In this document: positions 1 through 11,139 of the stretch, in pieces
Position numbering within the stretch: position 1 is the first letter of the stretch
Layout: each line of letters starts with the position of its first letter
NCBI GenBank assembly: GCA_944362555.1
Contig: CALVTL010000010.1
Location: 1-55,692 of the forward strand
Reading direction: 5' to 3'
From: an uncultured Clostridia bacterium
GTDB lineage: Bacteria > Bacillota > Clostridia > Christensenellales > Borkfalkiaceae
DNA length: 55,692 nt
Made by a program: the position numbers and the translations under genes
The notes under the pieces: generated by a model
Seen by the model: the letters and a program-made list of their open reading frames with translations, nothing else
Told to the model about the DNA's origin: nothing
Databases searched by the model: none

Positions 1-74
1 TTGAGGTGACGGGACTTGAACCCACGACCTCTTGGTCCCTAACCAAGCGCGCTACCAAACTGCGCTACACCTCA
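1..74 (-). tRNA. tRNA-Pro, anticodon AGG
   Basis: Read on the minus strand this folds into a standard cloverleaf: the acceptor strand TGAGGTG (74-68) pairs with CACCTCA (8-2) and A73 is at position 1. The anticodon stem CTTGG/CCAAG encloses the loop TTAGGGA, which puts AGG at positions 34-36 and G at 37, the usual proline pattern. The 3' CCA cannot be judged because the window ends at the discriminator base. An adenine at wobble position 34 is uncommon for bacterial proline tRNAs. Confidence 0.93.
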
Positions 75-102
75 ATGTCGTGTTTTGAAAACAGCATATC
101 CT

Positions 103-130
103 ATTATAACAACTATTCAAAAAGTGTCAA
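103..130 (-). promoter_or_regulatory. sigma-A promoter of tRNA-Pro
   Basis: On the minus strand TTGACA (130-125) is followed after 16 bases by TATAAT (108-103). Both boxes match consensus, and the predicted start lies about 20 bases before the tRNA 5' end. Confidence 0.85.
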
Positions 131-440
131 GCGATTTTTCGACATATCTACAAAAAATTTCCCGTGATCGGGAAAAAAAGAGGAGTGGAGCGTTCTTTTG
201 TCCGTTCCGTAAGATCCGACGCCCGTCATTTCATGATCAATTTGGTCGGGCGCAAACGCGCAAATCAACAATTCCTTTCCCAAAAATCCCCATGCGGGTG
301 CGGGTTTTGGAGAAGTTCGCGCCGATGGCGTATAATTTGTGAGAGCGCGCCCGAAAATAAGGGTATGAGGAAGATCAGGGAAAACCCGCTCGGCAAGACG
401 CGCGAGGAGCGCGAGACCTGCTTTCCCGCGGCGGGGCGGG
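131..440. other. non-coding region upstream of spoVAC
   Basis: I see no credible gene here. A small hairpin, TTTCCCG/CGGGAAA, sits at 158-175 inside A-rich sequence. A sigma-A-like pair, TTGGAG (307-312) and TATAAT (331-336) with 18 bases between, could drive spoVAC. No clear forespore sigma-G motif was found, although spoVA genes are normally expressed in the forespore. Confidence 0.4.
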
Positions 441-453
441 AGGAGGTGCGCCC

Positions 454-909
454 TTGACGGGCAGATCGCGCGAAAATTTCAACAAAAATTATATCGACTA
501 TGTGCATTCCTTCGCGCCGCCGACGCAGCACTTCAAAACGTGCCTGCGCGCCTTTTTTGTGGGCGGGCTCATCTGCTGCATCGGGCAGTTCCTGCGCATG
601 ATGCTCGGACTTGCGGGACTGACGGGGGACGTCCTCGCGGGCACCGTTTCGGTGGCGCTCATCTTTCTGGGCGTTCTGCTCACGGGCTTGGGCGTCTACG
701 ACCGCATCGGCAAAAATGCGGGCGCGGGGAGCATCGTCCCCATCACGGGGTTCGCAAATTCCGTCGCTTCTCCCGCCGTCGAGTTCAGGACGGAGGGCTT
801 TGTCTACGGCACGGCGGCGAAGATGTTCGTCGTCGCGGGGCCCATCCTCGTGTTCGGCGTAACGGCGGGCGCGGCGGTGGGACTGCTGTATTGGCTGATG
901 GCGCTCTGA
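454..909 (+). CDS. spoVAC: Stage V sporulation protein AC (SpoVAC)
   Basis: SpoVAC is an inner-membrane subunit of the SpoVA channel, which moves Ca-dipicolinate into the developing spore and releases it at germination. The 151-residue length equals the family norm. Family hallmarks are visible: the segment FFVGGLICCIGQ, the run LLTGLGVYDRIGKNAGAG and the motif VPITGFANS, with about four hydrophobic segments. The start is TTG at 454, placed 7 bases after AGGAGG (441-446). The usual partners spoVAD and spoVAE are not next to it; the following gene is unrelated and has its own promoter. The lone position is odd, and the partner genes should be elsewhere if the channel works as in Bacillus. Confidence 0.93.
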   Translation: MTGRSRENFNKNYIDYVHSFAPPTQHFKTCLRAFFVGGLICCIGQFLRMMLGLAGLTGDVLAGTVSVALIFLGVLLTGLGVYDRIGKNAGAGSIVPITGFANSVASPAVEFRTEGFVYGTAAKMFVVAGPILVFGVTAGAAVGLLYWLMAL

Positions 910-924
910 CGGACGCGAAAAGGT

Positions 925-953
925 TTGCAATTTTTCGCGAAATGTGCTATAAT
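925..953 (+). promoter_or_regulatory. sigma-A promoter of the DUF1858 gene
   Basis: TTGCAA (925-930), a 17-base spacer and a perfect TATAAT (948-953). The start codon follows about 30 bases later with a GGAGG ribosome binding site between. Confidence 0.85.
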
Positions 954-983
954 ACCTGCAAAACAAGACGGAGGAACACGGCT

Positions 984-1181
984 ATGGCAAAGATCACCAA
1001 GGATACGCTGATCGCCGACTGCCTGCAGATCAACCCGAACGCGGCGGAAGTGCTGCTCGCGGCGGGGATGCACTGCTTCGGCTGCGCGCTTGCGCACGGT
1101 GAGACCATCGAACAGGCGGTCGCCGTTCACGGGGAAGACCTCGACGCGCTGCTTGCAAAGCTCAACGAAGGCATCGAATAA
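984..1181 (+). CDS. DUF1858 redox-disulfide domain protein
   Basis: This 65-residue protein consists of a single DUF1858 domain, the small helical domain also found attached to hybrid-cluster proteins and other redox enzymes. It shows the typical opening (ITKDTLIADCLQINP), the conserved G-MHCFGC segment with a Cys-x-x-Cys pair at residues 31 and 34, and a helical end. The Cys pair suggests a thiol-disulfide or metal/cluster role, but no substrate is known for stand-alone members. It is a single-gene transcript: its own promoter lies upstream and a strong terminator follows immediately. The start ATG at 984 has GGAGG about 8 bases upstream. Confidence 0.85.
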   Translation: MAKITKDTLIADCLQINPNAAEVLLAAGMHCFGCALAHGETIEQAVAVHGEDLDALLAKLNEGIE

Positions 1182-1184
1182 CGC

Positions 1185-1211
1185 AAAAACCGCCCGCCCG
1201 GGCGGTTTTTG
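1185..1211 (+). terminator. Rho-independent terminator
   Basis: Stem CCGCCC (1190-1195)/GGGCGG (1200-1205) with a 4-base loop, flanked by AAAAA and TTTTT. It directly follows the DUF1858 stop codon. Confidence 0.9.
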
Positions 1212-1352
1212 TATGAGAAAACCGATTGCAGGAATGCTGATTTCCGGCGCGGCGATGTGGTAAGCGCGGCGGCGTGCACGGGCGCGCTCATCGGTTGAGC
1301 CGGATTTCATTCACACTCACATCGGTCGCGCCGAATTTCATTCACCCAAAAG

Positions 1353-1386
1353 AAAAACAGCTCACGCGGAGGCGTGAGCTGTTTTT
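1353..1386 (-). terminator. Terminator of nifJ
   Basis: A 15-bp perfect inverted repeat (1353-1367 with 1372-1386) that begins and ends in A/T runs. On the minus strand it lies just after the nifJ stop and ends in a U-tract. It could also stop plus-strand readthrough. Confidence 0.9.
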
Positions 1387-1396
1387 GCAAGCAGAG

Positions 1397-4966
<3,570 letters not shown>

Positions 4967-5070
4967 TCACACGTTTTTCCGTCGGGCGGACAAAGAGCCG
5001 TTCCAAGGAAAAACGCCGTGATCGCATGGGAGAGCGCGCGGAAAAAGCAGCGCGTTCCGCGCACATACAT

Positions 5071-5099
5071 ATTATAAATGTTTTCGCGGGACAAGTCAA
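5071..5099 (-). promoter_or_regulatory. sigma-A promoter of nifJ
   Basis: Minus strand: TTGACT (5099-5094), 17 bases, TATAAT (5076-5071). It predicts a 5' leader of about 130 bases before nifJ, in which I recognise no riboswitch. Confidence 0.85.
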
Positions 5100-5282
5100 C
5101 CCCCAATCGTGAAAAAATTCATCATTTCCCAAAAGAAATTTTCCCCCGCGCCGCACGGAACGGGGGGAGGCGGCATCGTCCGCCCCGGCGGCGCCGTGTC
5201 CGGCGTGAGGCACGGGAATGTCCCCGGGCGGAAAAATTTTATTCTGCGGGCGGGGTTTTACAAAAATATCACGGCGATTTCA

Positions 5283-5311
5283 TTGTAAAATGACGGACGA
5301 TTTGCTATAAT
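5283..5311 (+). promoter_or_regulatory. sigma-A promoter of the ecf operon
   Basis: TTGTAA (5283-5288), 17 bases, TATAAT (5306-5311). The leader to ecfA1 is about 60 bases, too short for a typical vitamin riboswitch. Confidence 0.8.
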
Positions 5312-5376
5312 ATAGTTGTTTATACCTGTTATCATGCAATGACCGCCGCGCGACAGGGCGCGGCTGCGGGAGCAAT

Positions 5377-6201
5377 ATGAAAGCCATCGAATTTGCGGAC
5401 GTGTCCTTCCGCTATGAGGAGGGAGGGCCGCTCGCCGTCAGTCATCTCAATTTATCCGTCGAAGAGGGGGAGTTCGTCGCGGTGCTCGGGCACAACGGCA
5501 GCGGAAAATCGACGCTCGCCCGCCTTTCCAACGGGCTGCTCACCCCCGACGCGGGCAGCGTGCGCGTGTTCGGGCAGACGGTGAACGAGAAAAACCTCTT
5601 TGACGTGCGCTCGCAGGTGGGCGTCGTGTTCCAGAACCCCGACAATCAGACGGTCGCCACCATCGTGGAGGACGACGTCGCCTTCGGGGCGGAGAACGTC
5701 GGGCTCGCGCGCGAGGAGATCGGGAAGCGCATCGACTTCGCCCTGCGCGCCGTCGGAATGGAGGAATACCGCCACGCCACGGTCGCGCGCCTTTCGGGCG
5801 GGCAGAAGCAGCGCATCGCCATCGCGGGCGTTCTCGCGCTCATGCCCAAAGTCGTCATTCTGGACGAATCCACCGCCATGCTCGACCCGCGCGGGCGGCG
5901 GGAGATCGTGGACGTCGTCACCCGCCTCAACAAGGAGCGGGGCATCACCGTCATCCTCATCACCCACTTCATGGAGGAGGCGCTGCTCGCCGACCGCGCC
6001 ATCGTCATGAACCGCGGCGAGCTCGTCATGGAGGGCGCGCCTGCGGACATCTTCGAGCGGCGGGAGGAGCTCGTCACCTACAACCTCGCCCTGCCCCACA
6101 TCGGCATCATCTGCGAAAAGCTGCGCGCGGGCGGCATGGACGTCGCCTACACCCTCGACGCGGCGGTGCTCGCAAAGGAGATCGCAAAATGCGTATCGTA
6201 G
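5377..6201 (+). CDS. ecfA1: ECF transporter ATPase subunit EcfA1
   Basis: This is the first of two ABC ATPases that power the energy-coupling factor transporter, a shared import module for vitamins and trace nutrients. The 274 residues contain Walker A GHNGSGKST (about 38-46), the Q-loop VFQNPDNQ, signature LSGGQKQR, Walker B VVILDEST and the H-loop ITH. In Walker B the catalytic Glu is present (DES). The C-terminal extension is typical of EcfA. The gene overlaps ecfA2 by 13 bases, which fits strict co-translation of the two ATPases. No S-component (EcfS) is encoded nearby, so this is the group II arrangement where one core serves several substrate-binding subunits encoded elsewhere. Confidence 0.96.
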   Translation: MKAIEFADVSFRYEEGGPLAVSHLNLSVEEGEFVAVLGHNGSGKSTLARLSNGLLTPDAGSVRVFGQTVNEKNLFDVRSQVGVVFQNPDNQTVATIVEDDVAFGAENVGLAREEIGKRIDFALRAVGMEEYRHATVARLSGGQKQRIAIAGVLALMPKVVILDESTAMLDPRGRREIVDVVTRLNKERGITVILITHFMEEALLADRAIVMNRGELVMEGAPADIFERREELVTYNLALPHIGIICEKLRAGGMDVAYTLDAAVLAKEIAKCVS

Positions 6202-7121
6202 CCGAGCACCTCTTTTACACCTATAATCCGAGATCGCCCTTCGAAACAGCGGCGTTAAAGGACGTCTCCCTCACCATCGAGGAGGGGGAATTTTTCGGCA
6301 TCATCGGGCACACGGGCAGCGGAAAATCCACCTTCGTGCAGCACCTGAACGGGCTGCTGCGCCTGCCCTCCTCCCTCAAAAAATACCGCCCCAAAAAGCC
6401 GAGGAAGGGGGACGTATCGCGTCCAAAGACAGTTCTTACGGTGGGGGAGTTTGACCTCGCCGACAAAAAGACCGACTTCCGCGCCCTGCGCAGGAACGTG
6501 GGGATGGTGTTCCAGTACCCCGAATATCAGCTCTTTGCCGAGACGGTCGCCGAGGACGTGGCGTTCGGGCTCAAGAACTTCTCCGAGGAGAAGCTCTCCC
6601 CCGAACAGATCGCCGCCGCAGTGAAGGCGGCGCTCGAGGTGGTGGGGCTCGACTATGAGGAGATGAAGGACAAATCGCCCTTCGAACTCTCGGGCGGGCA
6701 GAAGCGGCGCGTCGCCATCGCGGGGGTCATCGTCACCCGTCCCGAGGTGCTCGTGCTCGACGAACCCGCCGCGGGGCTCGACCCCCTCGGCAAGCGCGAG
6801 GTGATGGAGCTTCTGCATAAGCTGCACAGGGAGTGGTGCAAGACGGTCGTCATCGTCTCGCACGATATGGACGAAATTTCCGAAAACTGTACGCGGGCGG
6901 CAGTGTTCGCGGACGGGCGCGTCAGATATGTGCTCCCCCCGCGCGAGCTCTTCCGCCATGCCGCGGAGCTCGGGGAGATGGGGCTGGACGTGCCGCTCAC
7001 GGCAAAATTGTGTGCGCAGCTCGAAGAGGCGGGCGTGCACGTTGACTGCGACTACACGACGGAGGACTTCTGCCGCGCGGTGCTCGCGGCGTGGCGGGAA
7101 AAGAAGGAGGGCGCAAGATGA
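6189..7121 (+). CDS. ecfA2: ECF transporter ATPase subunit EcfA2
   Basis: Second ATPase of the ECF module, 310 residues. It has Walker A GHTGSGKST, Q-loop VFQYPEYQLFAETV, signature LSGGQKRR, Walker B VLVLDEPAAGLDP and H-loop VSHDMDE. Between Walker A and the Q-loop is a basic insert (roughly residues 60-90, KKYRPKKPRKGD) of the kind seen in Firmicute EcfA2. EcfA1 and EcfA2 form the heterodimer that contacts the EcfT coupling helices. The start lies inside the end of ecfA1, and the stop overlaps the ecfT start (ATGA), so all three subunits are translationally coupled. Confidence 0.96.
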   Translation: MRIVAEHLFYTYNPRSPFETAALKDVSLTIEEGEFFGIIGHTGSGKSTFVQHLNGLLRLPSSLKKYRPKKPRKGDVSRPKTVLTVGEFDLADKKTDFRALRRNVGMVFQYPEYQLFAETVAEDVAFGLKNFSEEKLSPEQIAAAVKAALEVVGLDYEEMKDKSPFELSGGQKRRVAIAGVIVTRPEVLVLDEPAAGLDPLGKREVMELLHKLHREWCKTVVIVSHDMDEISENCTRAAVFADGRVRYVLPPRELFRHAAELGEMGLDVPLTAKLCAQLEEAGVHVDCDYTTEDFCRAVLAAWREKKEGAR

Positions 7122-7930
7122 AAGACGTCTCCTTCGGGCAGTTCTATCCCGTCGATTCCTTTGTGCACCGCCTCGACCCGCGGCTGAAGATCCTCTTCCT
7201 CATCGCCTACATCGTCGCCATCTTTCTTGCGAGCAACTTTTACGGGCTCGCGGCGTGCGCGGCGGTGCTCGTGCTCATCGTCATCTTTGCGCGCATCCCC
7301 TTCGGAAAGGTGCTGCGCGCCATCCGCGGCGTCACCTTCCTCGTCCTCTTCACCGCAGTTCTCAATGTGCTCTTTTACAGCGGCGAGACGGTGTATTGGG
7401 AGTGGGGGATCTTCTGCATCTCCTTCGAGGGCATCATCTTTTCCCTCTTTCTCGCATTGCGGCTCGTGCTGCTCGTTGTGTGTTCCTCCATGCTCACCTA
7501 TACGACGACGCCCGTCTCCCTCACGGACGGCGTGGAGAGCCTGCTCACCCCCTTGAAGTGGATCAGGATCCCCGTGCACGAGATCGCGCTCATCATGAGC
7601 ATCGCTCTGCGGTTCATCCCCATTCTGATGGACGAGACGTCCCGCATCAAGAACGCGCAGATGGCGCGCGGGGCGGACTTCGAGAGCCGCGGCCTGGGCA
7701 AGAAGATAAAGGCGACCATTCCCATCCTCGTTCCCTTGCTGCTCTCCGCCTTCCGCCGCGCGGACGAGCTGGGCGACGCGATGGACGCGCGCTGCTACAC
7801 GGGCGGAAAACATCGCACAAAGTACAAAAAACTGCGCTTCACCTGGCGCGACGCCGTCGCGTTCCTGCTGGGTGCGGCGCTCATTGCGGGCGTGGTCGTC
7901 ATGAAAATTTACCTGCCCGCACCCTATTGA
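7118..7930 (+). CDS. ecfT: ECF transporter transmembrane subunit EcfT
   Basis: EcfT is the integral membrane scaffold that links the two ATPases to exchangeable S-components. The protein is 270 residues, with an N-terminal DPRLKILFLIAYIVAIF helix and several further hydrophobic segments. The cytoplasmic coupling motif MARGADFESRG (Ala-Arg-Gly) is clear near residue 190. I chose ATG 7118 rather than the longer frame because AAGGAGG lies 7 bases upstream and the ATG overlaps the ecfA2 stop. It is followed 8 bases later by truA, the same neighbour seen in many Firmicutes. Confidence 0.95.
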   Translation: MKDVSFGQFYPVDSFVHRLDPRLKILFLIAYIVAIFLASNFYGLAACAAVLVLIVIFARIPFGKVLRAIRGVTFLVLFTAVLNVLFYSGETVYWEWGIFCISFEGIIFSLFLALRLVLLVVCSSMLTYTTTPVSLTDGVESLLTPLKWIRIPVHEIALIMSIALRFIPILMDETSRIKNAQMARGADFESRGLGKKIKATIPILVPLLLSAFRRADELGDAMDARCYTGGKHRTKYKKLRFTWRDAVAFLLGAALIAGVVVMKIYLPAPY

Positions 7931-7938
7931 GGCAGCCT

Positions 7939-8703
7939 ATGCGCTATGTCTTGCTCATCGCCTACGACGGAACGCACTTTGCAGGGTCGCAGCGGCAGAA
8001 GAACGGGCGCACCGTGCAGGGCGAGCTCGAACGGGCGGCATTGGAGGCGGGCAGCTTTTCGCGCACGGCGCTCTCGGGCAGAACGGACGCGGGCGTGCAC
8101 GCGGCGGCGCAGGTGGGCACGCTGGACGGCGAAACGCCCGTCCCCGCGCACAAATTGGCGGCGGTGCTCAATATGCACCTTCCGCCCGACGTCAAAGTCT
8201 TAAAAAGTGCCGCGGCGCCCGAGGGATTCGACTGCACGCGCGCCGCGCGGAAAAAGACGTACTGCTATCGCTTTTACACTTCTCCCGTCGCGCATCCGCT
8301 GCTCTCCCGCTATGCGGCGCGGCTGGACGGCACCCCGGACATGGGTGCCATGCGCGCGGCGGCAAAGCTGCTGGAGGGGGAGCATGACTTCGCCGCGTTC
8401 CGCGCCACGGGGTCGTCCGCAAAGACGACGGTGCGCACTCTGTATGAGGTCCGCGTGGACGCCATGACCGTTTACGGGGTACCCATGTACGAGGTCCGCG
8501 TCACGGGAAACGGCTTTCTTTACAACATGGTGCGCATCCTCGCGGGCGAAATTTACGCCGTGGGGTGCACGCCCGCAAGGGCGGACGACATCGGCAGGGC
8601 GTTTTTGACGGGGGAGCGTTCGCTGCTCTTCCGCACCCTCCCGCCCGAGGGCTTAACGCTCGAGCGCGTGGAATACGAGATCCCTCTGTTTGAAGGAGAA
8701 TAA
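7939..8703 (+). CDS. truA: tRNA pseudouridine(38-40) synthase TruA
   Basis: TruA converts uridines 38, 39 and 40 of the tRNA anticodon arm to pseudouridine. The 254-residue protein has the N-terminal YDGTHFAGSQ motif and the catalytic motif SGRTDAGVHA, in which Asp50 is the nucleophile. The C-terminal half carries the conserved GNGFLYNMVRI(L)AG segment. ATG 7939 was chosen because it begins the conserved MRYVLLIAYDG strand; a longer in-frame extension overlaps ecfT and has no homologous content. It lies 8 bases after ecfT and is presumably transcribed from the ecf promoter. Confidence 0.95.
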   Translation: MRYVLLIAYDGTHFAGSQRQKNGRTVQGELERAALEAGSFSRTALSGRTDAGVHAAAQVGTLDGETPVPAHKLAAVLNMHLPPDVKVLKSAAAPEGFDCTRAARKKTYCYRFYTSPVAHPLLSRYAARLDGTPDMGAMRAAAKLLEGEHDFAAFRATGSSAKTTVRTLYEVRVDAMTVYGVPMYEVRVTGNGFLYNMVRILAGEIYAVGCTPARADDIGRAFLTGERSLLFRTLPPEGLTLERVEYEIPLFEGE

Positions 8704-8704
8704 C

Positions 8705-9619
8705 ATGGAATTTTTTGATTGGGTCAACATCGTGCAGGTCTTTGCCGAGTACTTTACGACGGCGGCGACGCCGGAGGCGTATATCGAGGCGCTCCTGCGC
8801 ACACTGTACATCAGCCTCGGCGTGGCGGGCGGCGTGTATCTCATCTGCCTCGTGCTCGGCGGGCTGGGGATGCGCAAAATGGCGCAGCGCGCGGGCATGA
8901 AACACACCTTCCTCGCCTTTCTGCCCTTCGCCAACACCTATTATGCGGGCAAGCTCGCGGGCGACGCGCAGGTGTTCGGCACGAAGATGAAGCGCGCGGG
9001 GCTGTACGCCATGCTCACGGAGATCGTCTATGTCGGCATCAGCCTCTTTTATACCGTCATTCAGATCTTTCTCTACCGCCCCGAATACTTTGAGGTGATG
9101 GAGGACGGTTCGACGCTCTATCTCAACACCAACAACGTGCCGCTCGCGCTGCGCTGGATGGTGACCGCCGACCTCGTTCTCTCGTGGGTGAACACCGTCT
9201 GCTATCTTGCGCTGCTCTTTTTCTTCTGCGTGCTGTTCATCGCCTTCTTCCGCAAGTACTTTGCGCGCGGCGTGTTCTGGATGACGCTGTTGAGCACCAT
9301 CGTTCCGCTGCGCGGCGTCGCCATCTTTGCGGTGCGCAACAACACGCCCGTCGACTACGACGCCTATATGCGCAGGCGGATGGAGGAGTACGCGCGCCGT
9401 CAGCAGGGTTACGGACAGGGCGGCTACGGCGGTTATGGCGGCGGCTACGGCGGATACGACGCGGACGGCAACCGCACGAACGCGCCGCAGGACGATCCCT
9501 TCTCCGACTTCGGCGGCTCCCCCGCGCAGACCGGCGGACAGGGCGGCGGCTCGGACGAAGGCTCGGGCGGCAGCAATGGCGGCAACGGGGGCAACAACGA
9601 CCCGTTCCCCGATTTCTGA
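8705..9619 (+). CDS. Membrane protein with Gly-rich C-terminal tail, function unknown
   Basis: I do not recognise this 304-residue protein. It has about four to five transmembrane segments between residues 35 and 215 (for example YISLGVAGGVYLICLVLGGLG and LALLFFFCVLFIAFF). A hydrophilic stretch rich in Arg follows (MRRRMEEYARRQQ). The tail from about residue 235 is low-complexity, with Gly-Tyr repeats (GQGGYGGYGGGYGGY) and then Gly/Ser/Asn/Asp residues ending in DPFPDF. The start ATG 8705 follows AAGGAGA and overlaps the end of truA by spacing only, so it belongs to the ecf-truA transcript. The tail resembles disordered cytoplasmic segments that mediate interaction, but that is inference. A terminator follows. 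Confidence 0.75.
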   Translation: MEFFDWVNIVQVFAEYFTTAATPEAYIEALLRTLYISLGVAGGVYLICLVLGGLGMRKMAQRAGMKHTFLAFLPFANTYYAGKLAGDAQVFGTKMKRAGLYAMLTEIVYVGISLFYTVIQIFLYRPEYFEVMEDGSTLYLNTNNVPLALRWMVTADLVLSWVNTVCYLALLFFFCVLFIAFFRKYFARGVFWMTLLSTIVPLRGVAIFAVRNNTPVDYDAYMRRRMEEYARRQQGYGQGGYGGYGGGYGGYDADGNRTNAPQDDPFSDFGGSPAQTGGQGGGSDEGSGGSNGGNGGNNDPFPDF

Positions 9620-9628
9620 TGAATGTCG

Positions 9629-9672
9629 GCTGCGGCGGATTTTCCCGAAGGAAAAATCCGCCGCAGCTTTTT
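9629..9672 (+). terminator. Terminator of the ecf-truA operon
   Basis: A 17-bp inverted repeat (GCTGCGGCGGATTTT.. with ..AAAATCCGCCGCAGC) followed by TTTTTATTT. Confidence 0.9.
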
Positions 9673-9678
9673 ATTTGC

Positions 9679-9706
9679 TTGCAATTTGCCGCGGGCGTGC
9701 TATAAT
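9679..9706 (+). promoter_or_regulatory. sigma-A promoter of mnmE
   Basis: TTGCAA (9679-9684), 16 bases, TATAAT (9701-9706), giving a leader of about 70 bases. Confidence 0.8.
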
Positions 9707-9784
9707 ATATAAGGAAATATAAAGGAAATTTATATCCGAAACCCATCGGACGGAGGAAGGCGCGGCGGACAAGAAGCTGCGCTT

Positions 9785-11080
9785 ATGGAAAAGATGAACG
9801 ATCTCATTGCAGCCATCGCCACGGCGAGCGGCGCGGCGGGCGTCGCCGTCATCCGCATGAGCGGCGAGGGCGCGCTCGAAACGGCAAAAAAGATGTTCTC
9901 CCGCAAGGGGGAGTTCGTGCCCAATATGCTCTATCCCGGCGTCATCGACGCGGGGACGTTCTGCGACTACGGAATGTGCGTCTACTTCCGCGCCCCCAGG
10001 TCGTTTACGGGGGAGGACGTCGTGGAGCTGCACTGCCACGGCGGAACGGAGATCGCGCGCGGCGTGCTGCGGCGGGCGCTCGGGCTGGGCGCGCGCATGG
10101 CGGAGCGCGGCGAGTTCACGCGCAGGGCGTATCTCAACGGCAAGCTCTCGCTCTCGGCGGCGGAGGGGCTGGGGGAGATGATCGCCGCCTCCTCGGAGGC
10201 GCAGGTGCGCGCGGGGTATCTGCTCTACACGGAGCGCCTCACCCGCCTCGGAACGCAGCTTCAAAGCGCTCTCACCGAGTGCCTTGCGCAGGTGGACGCC
10301 GACCTCGACTATCCCGAGGAGGAGCTGGGCGCGGAGACGCGCGCGCAGATAAAGGAGCGCCTCGTGCGGGCGGAGGGGGAGCTTACACGCCTTCTTTCGC
10401 AGTACCGCGCGGGCAGAAAGATAGCATCCGGCGTGCGCGTCGCGCTCGTCGGTGCGCCCAATGCGGGCAAAAGCTCCCTTTTAAACGCCCTTCTGGGGTA
10501 TGACCGCGCCATCGTGTCCGACGTCCCGGGCACCACGCGCGATCTCAACGAGGGCACGCTCTGCATCCGCGGCGTCAACTTCCTCCTTACCGACACGGCG
10601 GGCTTGCGCGAGAGCGCCGACAAGGTGGAGCGCGAGGGGGTGCGCCGTGCAAAGGAGGCGATCCGCGCGGCGGACGTCATCGTCTATTTTAAGGAGGACG
10701 CGCCCGCGCCCGAGCTTCCGCAGGGCACGCCCGTCATCACGGTGGGCGCAAAGAGCGACATCTCGCGCAGAACGGACTGCGACGTCGTGCTCTCCTCCGT
10801 GACGGGGGAGGGGCTCGACGCGCTGCGCGAACTTTTATACGAACGCGGGTTCGGGCGGGAGAACGACGACGCCTTCCTCCTGTCCGAGCGGCACTACCGC
10901 GCCGTCGGGGCGGCGCACGCCGCGGTCTGTGCGGCGCTCGCGGCGGTGGAGGACGCCCCCTGCGAGCTGTATGCCGAGGACATCCGCCGCGCGTGGGAGG
11001 CGCTGGGCGTCATCTCGGGCGAGACGGCGAACGAGGCGGTCATCGACGAAATTTTCTCCAAATTCTGCGTGGGGAAATAG
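9785..11080 (+). CDS. mnmE: tRNA modification GTPase MnmE (TrmE)
   Basis: MnmE with MnmG installs the 5-carboxymethylaminomethyl group on wobble uridine 34. The 431 residues show the N-terminal tetrahydrofolate-binding domain (DLIAAIATASGAAGVAVIRMSG), a helical middle, an inserted G domain and the C-terminal FCVGK ending that carries the catalytic Cys. G1 is GAPNAGKSS, G2 lies before DVPGTTRD, and G3 is DTAG. The G4 motif is unusual: where NKxD is expected the frame reads AKSD, so the guanine-specifying Asn is missing. ATG 9785 starts at the conserved N-terminus, but the best Shine-Dalgarno (GGAGGAAGG, 9751-9759) is 26 bases away, so initiation may be weak or start at ATG 9794. mnmG is not adjacent. 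Confidence 0.95.
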   Translation: MEKMNDLIAAIATASGAAGVAVIRMSGEGALETAKKMFSRKGEFVPNMLYPGVIDAGTFCDYGMCVYFRAPRSFTGEDVVELHCHGGTEIARGVLRRALGLGARMAERGEFTRRAYLNGKLSLSAAEGLGEMIAASSEAQVRAGYLLYTERLTRLGTQLQSALTECLAQVDADLDYPEEELGAETRAQIKERLVRAEGELTRLLSQYRAGRKIASGVRVALVGAPNAGKSSLLNALLGYDRAIVSDVPGTTRDLNEGTLCIRGVNFLLTDTAGLRESADKVEREGVRRAKEAIRAADVIVYFKEDAPAPELPQGTPVITVGAKSDISRRTDCDVVLSSVTGEGLDALRELLYERGFGRENDDAFLLSERHYRAVGAAHAAVCAALAAVEDAPCELYAEDIRRAWEALGVISGETANEAVIDEIFSKFCVGK

Positions 11081-11139
11081 GGCCCTTCCCCCTCAACGGG
11101 GCGGAAAGCGATACACGGTCATCAAAAAGAGGGAACGGT

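Noticed and set aside
6928-7938. Long N-terminal extension in frame with truA
   Set aside because: Runs across ecfA2 and ecfT in another frame, is Arg-rich and has no relation to TruA; the real start is 7939.
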